DNA of 64,000 nucleotides. It comes from ZC4RG29 sp032907565. Its GTDB lineage: Bacteria; Bacteroidota; Bacteroidia; Cytophagales; Cyclobacteriaceae. The translations under genes were made by a program, and so were the position numbers. The notes under the pieces were generated by a model that saw only the letters and a list, made by a program, of their open reading frames with translations, was not told the origin of the DNA and did not search any database. The stretch is from NCBI GenBank assembly GCA_032907565.1, contig JAJJPK010000148.1, positions 1-64,000 on the forward strand, in the 5' to 3' direction. Positions 42,057 to 50,923 of this stretch are shown one piece after another (position 1 is the first letter of the stretch; each line of letters opens with the position of its first letter).

Positions 42057-42078
42057 TGTCAACTTAAGTCCACCATCC

Positions 42079-43257
42079 TTGTTTGATCGCAAAGCATATA
42101 CCCTCTTTTTGAGGGATATATTTCTGCTTGCACTGACTACGTTCGGAGGTGCCCAGGCCCACATTGCGCATTTTCACAAGGTGCTCGTCGCTCGTCGCGG
42201 ATATCTTACCGAGGAAGATCTGATGGAGCTATATTCTCTTTGTCAAATCCTTCCCGGGCCAACATCAACACAAACACTGACTGCCATTGGGTTTCGATTG
42301 GGCGGCCCCAACCTTGCCTATCTCACGCTGTTGGTGTGGATGCTTCCCGCCGTCACCTTCATGACGACTGCAGCCATTCTGATGTCGGACATACAAGAGA
42401 AGAGTTGGTCGCTACAGTTCACTCGATTCATTCAACCCATGGCAGTCGGTATAGTAGCCTATGGAGCATACCGCATCAGCATGCGGACGGTGAAGTCGAA
42501 AACCGGCGTTGCCCTCTTGATTCTTGCTGCTGTGTTTTCGTACCTCTATCAGACTCCTTTTGTATTCCCCTCGATATTGTTGTGCGGAGGGCTTGTCACG
42601 GCCCTTAAGTACAAGAGTTTGCCGAGAAATCACCATGAGAAGATCGTTATCTCCTGGTCGAACTTTGCTTTGTGGGCCGGCGTGCTGATACTGGCCGCTT
42701 CACTTGGTGCACTGACTGGTTTTCTCCCCATTCGGATCTTCGAGAACTTTTATCGTAACGGAAGCCTGATCTTTGGCGGAGGGCAGGTCCTCACCCCGCT
42801 GTTGTACACGGAGTTTGTTGAGTACAAGCGGTACCTCACCTCGAATGAGTTTTTGTCGGGGTACGCGGTCGCGCAAGCGTTGCCGGGTCCGGTGTTTTCA
42901 TTCAGCAGTTATGTGGGCTCGCTTGCCATGCGCGAGTATGGAACAGGAGGGGAGATCGTCGGTGCGCTCATGGCCGCTTTCGGGATATTCCTTCCGGGAA
43001 CGTTCCTGATCTTTTTTGTCATCCGGTTTTGGGAGGGATTGAAAAGCTATCGCGTGGTGCGGGCATCACTGGAAGGCATCACTGCAGCCAGCGCCGGCCT
43101 GGTGATAGCTGCTGCTGTGATCATGTTTCAGCCGCTCGAAAACTCGGCGACCAATATCGCATTTACGGCGGGGACGTTTCTGCTCCTTGCCTTTACGCGC
43201 ATCCCGTCGCCAGTGATTATTGCGCTCGGACTAATGCTTGGATTCTTGCTCAAATAA
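42079..43257 (+). CDS. chrA: Chromate transporter family protein ChrA
   Basis: Two-domain CHR transporter of 392 residues with about ten spans. The N-terminal half carries FGGAQAHIAHF and LPGPTSTQTLT, and the C-terminal half LIFGGGQVLTPLLYTEF and ALPGPVFSFSSYVG, the paired CHR motifs. It may export chromate or sulfate-like anions; the native substrate is uncertain. Translation appears to start at TTG (42079), 22 nt after the oxygenase stop, since no suitable ATG exists. Confidence 0.85.
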   Translation: MFDRKAYTLFLRDIFLLALTTFGGAQAHIAHFHKVLVARRGYLTEEDLMELYSLCQILPGPTSTQTLTAIGFRLGGPNLAYLTLLVWMLPAVTFMTTAAILMSDIQEKSWSLQFTRFIQPMAVGIVAYGAYRISMRTVKSKTGVALLILAAVFSYLYQTPFVFPSILLCGGLVTALKYKSLPRNHHEKIVISWSNFALWAGVLILAASLGALTGFLPIRIFENFYRNGSLIFGGGQVLTPLLYTEFVEYKRYLTSNEFLSGYAVAQALPGPVFSFSSYVGSLAMREYGTGGEIVGALMAAFGIFLPGTFLIFFVIRFWEGLKSYRVVRASLEGITAASAGLVIAAAVIMFQPLENSATNIAFTAGTFLLLAFTRIPSPVIIALGLMLGFLLK

Positions 43258-43259
43258 AA

Positions 43260-43280
43260 AACCCCGACAGCGTCGGGGTT
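43260..43280 (-). terminator. Intrinsic terminator of tonB (possibly bidirectional)
   Basis: A 9-bp stem (AACCCCGAC with GTCGGGGTT) and AGC/GCT loop sits between convergent chrA and tonB. On the minus strand it is followed by a run of T residues (TTTTTTATTT), a classic rho-independent layout for tonB. The plus-strand side has only a weak pyrimidine tail. Confidence 0.85.
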
Positions 43281-43306
43281 CTCTTAATCTCTTTTAAGGA
43301 TTGCTT

Positions 43307-43990
43307 TTAGTTCAACTTGAACACGATCGGGAGCACCATCTTTTGACGTACGGGTTTCCCTCTCTGCTTTCCGGGTTTCCATTTCGGGGCGTTCTTAACA
43401 ACGTTTACAGCAAGCTCATCGCATCCTGCACCGATACCCTTGATGGCCTTTACGTCAGTCAGTGAACCGTCCTTCTCAACGACAAACTCAACGAACACAC
43501 GTCCTTCAATTCCCATGCGTCGGGCCTGTGCCGGGTATTTGCCCTGCATAGCCTTACCCACATATTCATAGAATGCGTTCATGCCGCCGATAGGAGCCGC
43601 CGTTTCTTCCACGACGAGGAAGATCTCATTGGGGTCTTCCTTTTCTACTTCCTGCGGCTGGATGGTAATCACCTCAACCTTGGTTTCTTCGGTGATCTCA
43701 TTATCCATGTCGATCTCAATCTCCTCCTCGATCACTTCCTCGTCAGGAACCTCAACAATTTGAGGCTGCTGAACTTTCGGGGGAGGTGGAGGTGGTTGCT
43801 CCGTAGGAGGCACCTCAATGATCTCTTCGAAGATATTATTGTTGCGGGCAAGATCGTTCACATTGGAAGTGTCTCGGACCTTGTATTCAAAGGCGAACAC
43901 AGCGATCAGCAGACTGACCACAAGCCCAATATTGAAAAACAGCCCGCTTTTCTTCGTGAGATCCGCTTTTTCGGTCTTCTTGGGTTCCAT
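43307..43990 (-). CDS. tonB: TonB-type energy transducer
   Basis: Couples the proton gradient to outer-membrane TonB-dependent transporters. The 227-residue protein has an N-terminal membrane span (about 17-33), a periplasmic Pro-rich (PPPPPPKV) and Glu-rich linker from about 58-125, and a C-terminal TonB domain with YPAQARRMGIEGRVFVEFVV and WKPGKQRGKPV. The long acidic linker (VIEEEIEIDMDNEITEE) is typical for Bacteroidota. exbB/exbD are not adjacent. Confidence 0.93.
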   Translation of the reverse strand: MEPKKTEKADLTKKSGLFFNIGLVVSLLIAVFAFEYKVRDTSNVNDLARNNNIFEEIIEVPPTEQPPPPPPKVQQPQIVEVPDEEVIEEEIEIDMDNEITEETKVEVITIQPQEVEKEDPNEIFLVVEETAAPIGGMNAFYEYVGKAMQGKYPAQARRMGIEGRVFVEFVVEKDGSLTDVKAIKGIGAGCDELAVNVVKNAPKWKPGKQRGKPVRQKMVLPIVFKLN

Positions 43991-44016
43991 AGGTTTAGTG
44001 TTTACCGATAGAATAC

Positions 44017-44024
44017 CAAAGTTA
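44017..44024 (-). promoter_or_regulatory. Candidate -7 box of tonB
   Basis: TAACTTTG on the minus strand, a perfect TAnnTTTG box about 26 nt before the tonB ATG. A TTTG lies about 24 nt further upstream, longer than the usual spacing. Confidence 0.4.
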
Positions 44025-44065
44025 GCAAATAGTCACACTTTTTAAACACAAAAACTGATTTTCGG

Positions 44066-44800
44066 CTATTTCCGTGCTCCGTAGAACAGGGTAATGAAAA
44101 GTGTGGGGAATACAGAATAGTTCCGCGCCTCGGGAACAAGCTCTATTTCGCTCGTATAGGCGTCCAGGAGGAACCCGGCCTCGAAACCGGTTACCTGGTT
44201 TTTATTGGTTCCCAGTTCGAAATTCAGGGCTGCCTTGAGGTTACCCCCCATCTTTAACTTCGAATCGCCAATACCCTCGAAGAGGCGTCCTGTGCCGTAA
44301 ATTGACAGCACGTCCATTCCCGGCTTGTATTGCTCGTGAATGGTGAACCCAAACCCTCCATCGGAGGCCCTTTCCACGTAATACGGCGCGACAATTCCGA
44401 TTGTCGGTCCGGCAGCAAATACCGCCTTGATCTCAACGCCCTGCTGTGGTGCCTTCTTGAAGAGGATCAGATCACGTCCGTACTGAAGCCGCAGCGCATA
44501 CAGGTAATTGCTCTTGCCATAAATGAAAAAGTTCCCCGTAGTCGACGAGTTGACTCTGCGTTCTTGCGGATGCTTCACGTTCATGATCTCCAGACCGTAC
44601 GTCTCAAGCTGCCTCTCGGTGAGCTTACGGGCCTTCTTGAAGACGAACCCGCCAATAAGGCCACCAGACGTATTCTTGTTAATTCCCCAGGTGAATTCCG
44701 ATTGGTATTCGTAGCTGTCCTGAGTTTGGGCACAGGCGGAGGATACGAGCAGCGCCGACAGACCTGCGGCGATGAAGCATGTAAAGATTCTAGCCAACAT
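44066..44800 (-). CDS. Predicted outer-membrane beta-barrel protein of unknown function
   Basis: A 244-residue exported protein: signal peptide about 1-24 (ALLVSSACAQ), then alternating amphipathic strands (EFTWGINKNTSGGLIGGFVF, YLYALRLQYGRDLILF, FEAGFLLDAY) ending VFPTLFITLFYGARK. The strand count (about ten to twelve) and C-terminal aromatic strand suggest a porin-like barrel. I recognise no family. It lies between the 46-residue-repeat protein and tonB. A near-consensus TAACTTTA box is at 44816-44823. Confidence 0.75.
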   Translation of the reverse strand: MLARIFTCFIAAGLSALLVSSACAQTQDSYEYQSEFTWGINKNTSGGLIGGFVFKKARKLTERQLETYGLEIMNVKHPQERRVNSSTTGNFFIYGKSNYLYALRLQYGRDLILFKKAPQQGVEIKAVFAAGPTIGIVAPYYVERASDGGFGFTIHEQYKPGMDVLSIYGTGRLFEGIGDSKLKMGGNLKAALNFELGTNKNQVTGFEAGFLLDAYTSEIELVPEARNYSVFPTLFITLFYGARK

Positions 44801-44924
44801 ACGGAATGACGTCCTTAAAGTTATGATTTAAAGCCAAACCGCAAAAGGGAAAAAACGCATAACCTCGCATAAATGCTTTTCGGATATCGGGCGGGCTGAT
44901 TTTCCCGTGCGCGCAGTACCCCAA

Positions 44925-47054
44925 TCAGTCGTACCAAAGGCCCGCTTCGCCCTTGTCGTACCGGGGTTTACCTACTTTTTGCTTCAGGTGTTCGGGTTGG
45001 CTGTCGTTCTTTTTGAAGGTCCGCGTCCACCACAATCGGAAGCCGGTGAGCGCATCCTTTTCGCCCTTGACGTTGTTCTTGTTAATCTTAATGAACCGGG
45101 AATCAGGATGGAGATCGCTCTTGCTGAAGAGCTGGAACTTGTTCATCCGAATGTTGCCCTGATACGCAGATGCCCGTGCGAATGCACGCCCCGGTTCGCG
45201 TACCTTGAGCGCGTCGTCCGAACTGCTGGGATTGCGCACGTAACGGTATGCTGCGGTGCGGCCTCGAATGCCGGCCACATCGAAAGTGTTCTTTTCCGGC
45301 TTTGCTTTCTTGAGTGCGTCGTCGGCAGCATTGGGATTGGGAACATAGCTTCTGCCGAAACGGCTCAGCCTTACGTTCCCCTTGTACCGAAAGGCCGCGA
45401 CGTGTACGTCGGAAGGCGGCTTGCTCTTGATGGGTGTTTCTTTGTTGTTCCAAAGTTTGCCGCTCACACTCGTGCCTGCGTTGCGCGGTGTTAGGGGCCG
45501 ACCGCCTTTGATATTGCCTTGAAAGATGGCTTGTGTCCTGATGCTCCGAGGAGGCGCTTTTCCTTCCACCGGCATGCCATCGTTGTTCCAGTTGTCTCGA
45601 CCCTTGCTTTCGCCGGCATTCCGGGGTTTGAGCGGTCGCTTCAATCGCATATTCCCCTGGAACGCTCCCGCACGGAGGTCGGTGTTGGTTGCCGGCTTGC
45701 GCGGCAGGGGCTGCTCCTTGTTATTCCACAAAACGCCGCTCTTGCTCTTGCCCGCACGGCGGGGCGTAAGCGGCGGTCGCCACTTCATATTGCCTTGAAA
45801 TGATCCGGCGCGAAGGTCCGTAGCGGTGGCTGGTTTGGTTGCAATTGCCCGCTCCTTGTTGTTCCACAACACTCCGCTTCGGCTCTTGCCTGCCCTCCGC
45901 GGTGTAAGGGGTTCACGCCATTTCATATTGCCCTGAAACTTGCCGGCGCCGAGGCTGGCGGCAGAAGGCTGCTTCCTTGGCAGGGGGTTACCCTGGTTGT
46001 TCCACATTTTGCCACTGCGACTCTTGCCGGCACGGTGTGGAGTCAGGGGAGTTCGGCTTTTGGTGCGGGCGGTCACGCCTCCAACACCCAGAATCCCGAT
46101 GCCGGGTGCTCTACCCTGTATCGCCTTTCCCGGTCGTTTTTCGCCGGGTTCGGTGGCACTAATGTAACCGGTGCCTTTCCGCCTCGGATGAATGCGGGTA
46201 TCGCCGAACCGGGGCTGCGAAGAGTAAATTCGACCTGAAAGCCGGGTGCCCACTTCGTTCTTGGTGCGTGGATCAGTTCTGCGGATCCTTCTCCCCGTGA
46301 TGTCGCCCTTCCAGGCCTTCGGTGCACGAATTCCGGAGGACATCATGCGCGGGGCGCCTCGGTAGGGCTTGTCATCACCCACGCGCTTTCGGCCTCTGTA
46401 CGGGTCAGATGGCTGGACGAGGGGCTGGGGCGGTGTCCGGTAGTTCCTACCCCGCGGTGGCCGTCCGGCCGGATCGGTGAGGCGGGCCTGGTCGCCTCGC
46501 TTGTGCTTACGCGAAAAGCGCGCTATGGGATTGATACTGGTATGTCGGATGTACGCCCGCGAAGCCGATCGCGGAACGACGCGTTTTTTCCCTCTACCAT
46601 AGTCACCCGGCTCGCGTTGTATCATCTTAAGGTGGTCCAGCTGGGGCTTGTTGGAATAGACATTTCGCGCTTTGCCTGTTGCAGAGCGTACGTTAACCCG
46701 GCGGCCGAAAACACCGCTGCTCCAGGGTTTTTGCGTATCGCGGGGACGGGTTCCCATAACAGGCGCCACAGGTTTTCCGGGGCGGTCGCCATCCCGCTTT
46801 TTCGCTGCTGCGCGGGCAGCCTTCGGTGGAGGGAAAGTGGAGTTCGCACGAACGGCCGACGACTTATTCCTGGTCCGCACGCGCCGGCCTGCAACATCCC
46901 GGGTTCGAGGTTTGTCCCCTTGCTTGACGCGCGACTTCATCCTGGTTTCGCGGAGTTTTCCGCTATTGCGCACGGGCTTATCGCCCCGGCGCTCCTGCGA
47001 ATACGCCGGCGCCGCCAGCAAAGCCACGACAAAGGCAAGTACTGCGATCCTCAC
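44925..47054 (-). CDS. Secreted, highly basic protein with five 46-residue repeats; function unknown
   Basis: No characterised family is recognised. From a GTG at 47054 (signal peptide MRIAVLAFVVALLAAPAYSQ) it encodes 709 residues; a TTG at 47099 is an alternative. The product is extremely rich in Arg, Lys, Pro and Gly. Residues about 336-565 are five consecutive units, each exactly 46 residues, with the pattern PLTPRRAGKSxSGxLWNN...FQGNMK. Later, YVPNPNAADDALKKAKP and YVRNPSSSDDALKVREP form a further pair. The C terminus holds FRLWWTR and PRYDKGEAGLWYD. An earlier ATG at 47270 would overlap the E1 gene by 139 nt and is rejected. Confidence 0.7.
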   Translation of the reverse strand: MRIAVLAFVVALLAAPAYSQERRGDKPVRNSGKLRETRMKSRVKQGDKPRTRDVAGRRVRTRNKSSAVRANSTFPPPKAARAAAKKRDGDRPGKPVAPVMGTRPRDTQKPWSSGVFGRRVNVRSATGKARNVYSNKPQLDHLKMIQREPGDYGRGKKRVVPRSASRAYIRHTSINPIARFSRKHKRGDQARLTDPAGRPPRGRNYRTPPQPLVQPSDPYRGRKRVGDDKPYRGAPRMMSSGIRAPKAWKGDITGRRIRRTDPRTKNEVGTRLSGRIYSSQPRFGDTRIHPRRKGTGYISATEPGEKRPGKAIQGRAPGIGILGVGGVTARTKSRTPLTPHRAGKSRSGKMWNNQGNPLPRKQPSAASLGAGKFQGNMKWREPLTPRRAGKSRSGVLWNNKERAIATKPATATDLRAGSFQGNMKWRPPLTPRRAGKSKSGVLWNNKEQPLPRKPATNTDLRAGAFQGNMRLKRPLKPRNAGESKGRDNWNNDGMPVEGKAPPRSIRTQAIFQGNIKGGRPLTPRNAGTSVSGKLWNNKETPIKSKPPSDVHVAAFRYKGNVRLSRFGRSYVPNPNAADDALKKAKPEKNTFDVAGIRGRTAAYRYVRNPSSSDDALKVREPGRAFARASAYQGNIRMNKFQLFSKSDLHPDSRFIKINKNNVKGEKDALTGFRLWWTRTFKKNDSQPEHLKQKVGKPRYDKGEAGLWYD
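45360..46049 (-). repeat. Five tandem 138-bp coding repeats
   Basis: Within the basic secreted protein gene, five in-frame units of exactly 138 bp (46 codons) follow one another with no insertions or deletions. Units 2 and 3 are the most alike and units 4 and 5 the most diverged. Confidence 0.85.
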
Positions 47055-47131
47055 GAACCGGCCAAAAATGGAGGCATTATGATCCCTGTGCCTGTTCAAA
47101 AAAATAGGGCGTATATAACCCGCTAATTTAC

Positions 47132-49105
47132 CTAAAATTTCATCAACTCCCCGATCCGGGCCCTCAAGCGTCCTTTTGGCAGGAAGTTCTGCTCCAAAGG
47201 GGCGGCGAATGGCACTGGGGTGTCCAGCGAGGCTACCCGAAATACGGGGGCGTCCAGGTATTGGAAACACGTTTCGGCAATCCAGGCAGCCAGTTCAGCG
47301 CCCACCCCTCCTGTTAACGTATCCTCATGGAGGATCAGTACGCGGCCGGTCTTTTTCACGCTGTCAGCCACCGTTTCCTTGTCCCACGGAAGCAGGGTTC
47401 GCAGGTCGATAATCTCAGCATCCACACCCATCTCGTCCACCGCCTCCCGGGCCCAATGCACACCCATACCGTACGTGATGATGGACATGTCGGCCCCCGG
47501 GCGGTCGACTTTTGCCCTCCCGATCTCTACAGTGTAATACTCCGAGGGCACAGGACCGTTGAGGGAGCGGTAGAGGTACTTATGCTCAAAGTACATTACC
47601 GGGTTTGGATCTTCGAACGCAGCACAGAGCAATCCTTTCGCGTCGTATGGCGTTGCCGGGTACACAATCTTTAACCCCGGTGTATGAAAAAACCAGGCTT
47701 CAGTACTTTGCGAGTGGAAGGGTCCGGCAGCAGTGCCCGCCCCGGTGGGCATGCGGATCACCACGTCGGCAGCCTGCCCCCAGCGCCAATGAATCTTGGC
47801 CAGGTTGTTTACGATCTGGTTAAACCCTTCAGTGACGAAGTCCGCAAACTGCATCTCCACCATCGCCTTCATTCCTTTCATCGCCAGCCCGAGGGCCGCG
47901 CCCACCACTGCGGCTTCGCAGAGCGGCGTGTTGCGTACCCGATCTTCACCAAAGCGCTGCATCAACCCATCCGTGACCTTAAACACACCGCCATAGGCTG
48001 CGATGTCCTGGCCCATCAATACAAGGTCCGGGAACCGTTCCATACACTGCGCCAGGCCTTCCGAAATCGCATCGATGAACCTGCGTTCAGGATAATTGCC
48101 CGCGGGCGGATCGATAATGGAAGTCGTGGTCGGAGCGTAAACATCGGCCAGTTCCCGTTCCGTATCGGGTTCAACACGCGGTTCTGAAAATGCGCTCATC
48201 GCCGCGTCGATCCAGCTCCGAATGTTTTCGCGGATGGCAGCGATCTCCTCTTCCCGTATGATCTTCTCTCGAAGCAGATAGGCCTCGTAGTTGTCGATCG
48301 GATCTTTCTTCCTCCACTCCTCTAACAGAGATACAGGCACATACCTGGTACCGGATGCCTCTTCATGACCACGCATTCGGAAGGTCATGCACTCGACTAG
48401 TACCGGTGCCGGATTTTCACGGATGCGCGCGGCAAGGGCACGAATCGTCTTGAACACTTCCAGGATGTTGTTGCCATCGATGGTGATACCCTCGATGCCA
48501 TAACCGGGCGCCTTTGCAGCGAGCGACTCGCACCGGAACTGTTCGTGATTCGGCGTGGACAGACCGTAGCCATTGTTCTCGACGATGAAGATTACGGGCA
48601 GGTCCCAAACGGCAGCTAGATTGATCGCCTCGTGAAAGTCACCCTCGCTCGTCCCGCCGTCGCCATTGAAGACTGCAGTCACCTTGTTTTCGCGCTTGAG
48701 CTTGCACGCAAGCGCCACACCTGCAGCCAGCCCGTTCTGAGGGCCCAAATGAGAGATCATGCCAACGACATGATGGTCATGCGATCCGAAATGAAAGGAA
48801 CGATCTCTTCCTTTCGTAAATCCTCCTTCGGTACCTTGCCATTGTGCGAACAGACGCTTGAGCGGAACATCACGGACAGTGAACACGCCCAGATTTCGAT
48901 GCATGGGGAAGATGTATTCGTCGGAATCGAGCGCGGCGGAAACGCCTACGGCGATGGCTTCTTGTCCGATGCCGCTGAACCACTTGCTGATCCGGTTCTG
49001 GCGCAGAAGGATCAACATCTTCTCTTCGATCATCCTGGGACGAAGCAGTTGCTCATACAGGTCGACGAGCTCCTGGTCAGATAGTCCTTCTCTGTTGTAC
49101 TCCAT
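47132..49105 (-). CDS. 2-oxo-acid dehydrogenase E1, fused alpha and beta subunits
   Basis: Thiamine-diphosphate enzyme that decarboxylates a 2-oxo acid (branched-chain 2-oxoisovalerate or pyruvate) and passes the acyl group to E2. The ATG at 49105 gives MEYNREGLSDQELVDLYEQL and 657 residues. The alpha half contains the ThDP motif GDGGTSEGDFHEAINL...NNGYG, and RMRGHEEASGTR. The beta half begins near residue 315 with ERRFIDAISEGL and contains EMQFADFVTEGFNQI and LPWDKETV. Fused E1 is typical of Bacteroidota. E2/E3 are not nearby, so the exact substrate is open. Confidence 0.92.
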   Translation of the reverse strand: MEYNREGLSDQELVDLYEQLLRPRMIEEKMLILLRQNRISKWFSGIGQEAIAVGVSAALDSDEYIFPMHRNLGVFTVRDVPLKRLFAQWQGTEGGFTKGRDRSFHFGSHDHHVVGMISHLGPQNGLAAGVALACKLKRENKVTAVFNGDGGTSEGDFHEAINLAAVWDLPVIFIVENNGYGLSTPNHEQFRCESLAAKAPGYGIEGITIDGNNILEVFKTIRALAARIRENPAPVLVECMTFRMRGHEEASGTRYVPVSLLEEWRKKDPIDNYEAYLLREKIIREEEIAAIRENIRSWIDAAMSAFSEPRVEPDTERELADVYAPTTTSIIDPPAGNYPERRFIDAISEGLAQCMERFPDLVLMGQDIAAYGGVFKVTDGLMQRFGEDRVRNTPLCEAAVVGAALGLAMKGMKAMVEMQFADFVTEGFNQIVNNLAKIHWRWGQAADVVIRMPTGAGTAAGPFHSQSTEAWFFHTPGLKIVYPATPYDAKGLLCAAFEDPNPVMYFEHKYLYRSLNGPVPSEYYTVEIGRAKVDRPGADMSIITYGMGVHWAREAVDEMGVDAEIIDLRTLLPWDKETVADSVKKTGRVLILHEDTLTGGVGAELAAWIAETCFQYLDAPVFRVASLDTPVPFAAPLEQNFLPKGRLRARIGELMKF

Positions 49106-49175
49106 GGCACGTAACGCCGCCAATTTCACAAAATAAAGGCAAGTTGTGACGTCGTTCTTATTATTTTTGCCCCCT

Positions 49176-50444
49176 ATGATTCGGTATGAGGCGTTTACTT
49201 TGGATAATGGGCTGCGTGTGATCGTACATGAAGATCCCACGGTGGAAATCGCTGTGGTGAACATTCTGTATGATGTAGGCTCGCGGGATGAACACCCTGA
49301 CAAAACGGGATTTGCTCACTTGTTCGAGCACCTTATGTTTGGTGGATCTGCAAACATCCCTTCCTACGACGAGCCGCTGCAGCGCGTAGGGGGCGAGAGC
49401 AATGCTTTCACCAATACGGATGTAACCAACTACTACCTCACAGTACCTGCGGCCAATATCGAAACGGGGTTCTGGCTTGAGAGCGACCGAATGCTGAGTC
49501 TCTCTTTTGATCCAGAAGTACTCGAAGTGCAGCGCAAAGTCGTTATCGAGGAGTTCAAGCAGAACTATCTCAATCAGCCTTATGGCGATGTCTGGCTGAA
49601 GTTGAGGCCACTGGTGTACGACGTTCATCCTTACCAGTGGGCGACTATCGGAAAAGATATAAGTCACATCGCCAACGCCACGCTCGACGAAGTAAAGGAT
49701 TTCTTTTTCCGGTATTACGTTCCCTCCAATGCGATACTTGTCGTTGCGGGTAAAGTATCGGTACCGCAGGTGCGGGAACTGGCTGAAAAATGGTTTGGTC
49801 CTATTCCCGGAGGCAATACTCCTCGCCGTGAGTTGCCGCGCGAGCCTATTCAGCAAAAGGCGAAATTCGCGACGTTCACAGCCGATGTACCGGCAGATGC
49901 GTTCTACCAGGCGTTTCACATGCCCGGACGATTTGACGATGACTTTTATGCTGCCGACCTGATGTCTGACGCACTCGGCCGCGGCCCCTCAAGCCGATTG
50001 TACCAGCAACTCGTACGGAAGAAGGAGCTATTTACTTCAGTCAGCACACACACAACCGGCTCTATCGATCCGGGTATGTTAGTGATCAGCGGCCGGGTAA
50101 AACCCGGGGTAACCATTGAAGATGCCCATAAGGCCGTACACGATATGGTGGGTGATCTGGCGGCTAAAGGCCTCGAAGAAGAAGAACTGGAACGCGTGAA
50201 AGCTCAGGCCGAGTCGTCGCTGGAGTTTGCCGAGGTGGAGGTGCTGAATCGCGCGATCAATCTTGCGTTTGCCACCTTGTCGGGTGATACCTCACTCGTC
50301 AACCAGGAGGCGGAGCGCATCATGCGGATTACTCCCGACGATATTCGTCGCGTCGCAGCGAATGTGCTGCGCGAAGACAATGCATCCGTTATGTACTATC
50401 GAAGCAGCCAGTCTGCCAGCCAGGTACTGAAAGACGCGTCATGA
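49176..50444 (+). CDS. M16 zinc peptidase (insulinase family)
   Basis: A 422-residue metalloprotease. The inverted zinc motif HLFEH is at residues 48-52 (TGFAHLFEHLMFGG), and the second glutamate is in QRKVVIEEFKQN. The M16 N-terminal domain is followed by the inactive M16_C half (FRYYVPSNAILVVAGKV, ALGRGPSSRLYQQLV). No signal peptide is visible with the ATG at 49176, so it may be cytosolic. Upstream TATTTTTG (49162-49169) could be its -7 box. It overlaps ispF by ATGA. Confidence 0.92.
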   Translation: MIRYEAFTLDNGLRVIVHEDPTVEIAVVNILYDVGSRDEHPDKTGFAHLFEHLMFGGSANIPSYDEPLQRVGGESNAFTNTDVTNYYLTVPAANIETGFWLESDRMLSLSFDPEVLEVQRKVVIEEFKQNYLNQPYGDVWLKLRPLVYDVHPYQWATIGKDISHIANATLDEVKDFFFRYYVPSNAILVVAGKVSVPQVRELAEKWFGPIPGGNTPRRELPREPIQQKAKFATFTADVPADAFYQAFHMPGRFDDDFYAADLMSDALGRGPSSRLYQQLVRKKELFTSVSTHTTGSIDPGMLVISGRVKPGVTIEDAHKAVHDMVGDLAAKGLEEEELERVKAQAESSLEFAEVEVLNRAINLAFATLSGDTSLVNQEAERIMRITPDDIRRVAANVLREDNASVMYYRSSQSASQVLKDAS

Positions 50445-50923
50445 AAATTCGGGTGGGTATGGGATTCGACGTCCACCGCCTTGAGGCGGGGCGCGACTTT
50501 ATTATCGGCGGCATACGACTCGAAGGGTCCGACAAAGGCGCCGTGGGCCACTCGGATGCTGATGTGCTCATCCACGCCATTTGCGATGCCCTGCTGGGCG
50601 CGGCTAACCTGCGCGACATCGGATTTCACTTCGCGAATACCGACAGCCGCTGGAAAGATATGGACAGCAAATACTTTCTCAGCGAAGTGACGAAGATGCT
50701 CTCCGCCCGCGGCTGGAAGGTTGGCAATGTCGATTGTACGATATGCCTGGAAAAGCCTAAGATCAATCCCCACGTCGATACCATGAAGGAAACGCTTGCA
50801 CCGCTTATGGACGTGGAACCGGATGCTGTTTCGATAAAGGCCACAACCAGCGAGAAACTGGGATACGTTGGCCGCGAAGAGGGTGTTAGCGCGTCAGTTG
50901 TCGCGCTGATCTTCCAGGAGTAA
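50441..50923 (+). CDS. ispF: 2-C-methyl-D-erythritol 2,4-cyclodiphosphate synthase
   Basis: Fifth step of the non-mevalonate isoprenoid pathway. The 160 residues show GMGFDVHRLE and GHSDADVLIHAICDALLGA, which carry the zinc-binding Asp and His, and the TTSEKLGYVGREEGV signature. The start overlaps the M16 stop (ATGA), and the stop shares a base with the mnmD start (TAATG). It is thus the middle of a tightly coupled three-gene operon. Confidence 0.97.
   Translation: MKIRVGMGFDVHRLEAGRDFIIGGIRLEGSDKGAVGHSDADVLIHAICDALLGAANLRDIGFHFANTDSRWKDMDSKYFLSEVTKMLSARGWKVGNVDCTICLEKPKINPHVDTMKETLAPLMDVEPDAVSIKATTSEKLGYVGREEGVSASVVALIFQE

Noticed and set aside
45519..47126. Several plus-strand open frames opposite the basic repeat protein
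   Set aside because: They mirror the Arg/Gly/Pro-rich repeat gene on the other strand; repeat-derived shadow frames with no signal or family features.
47055..47270. N-terminal extension of the repeat protein into the E1 gene
   Set aside because: It would overlap the conserved E1 C terminus by 139 nt and bury the signal peptide; internal GTG or TTG starts fit better.
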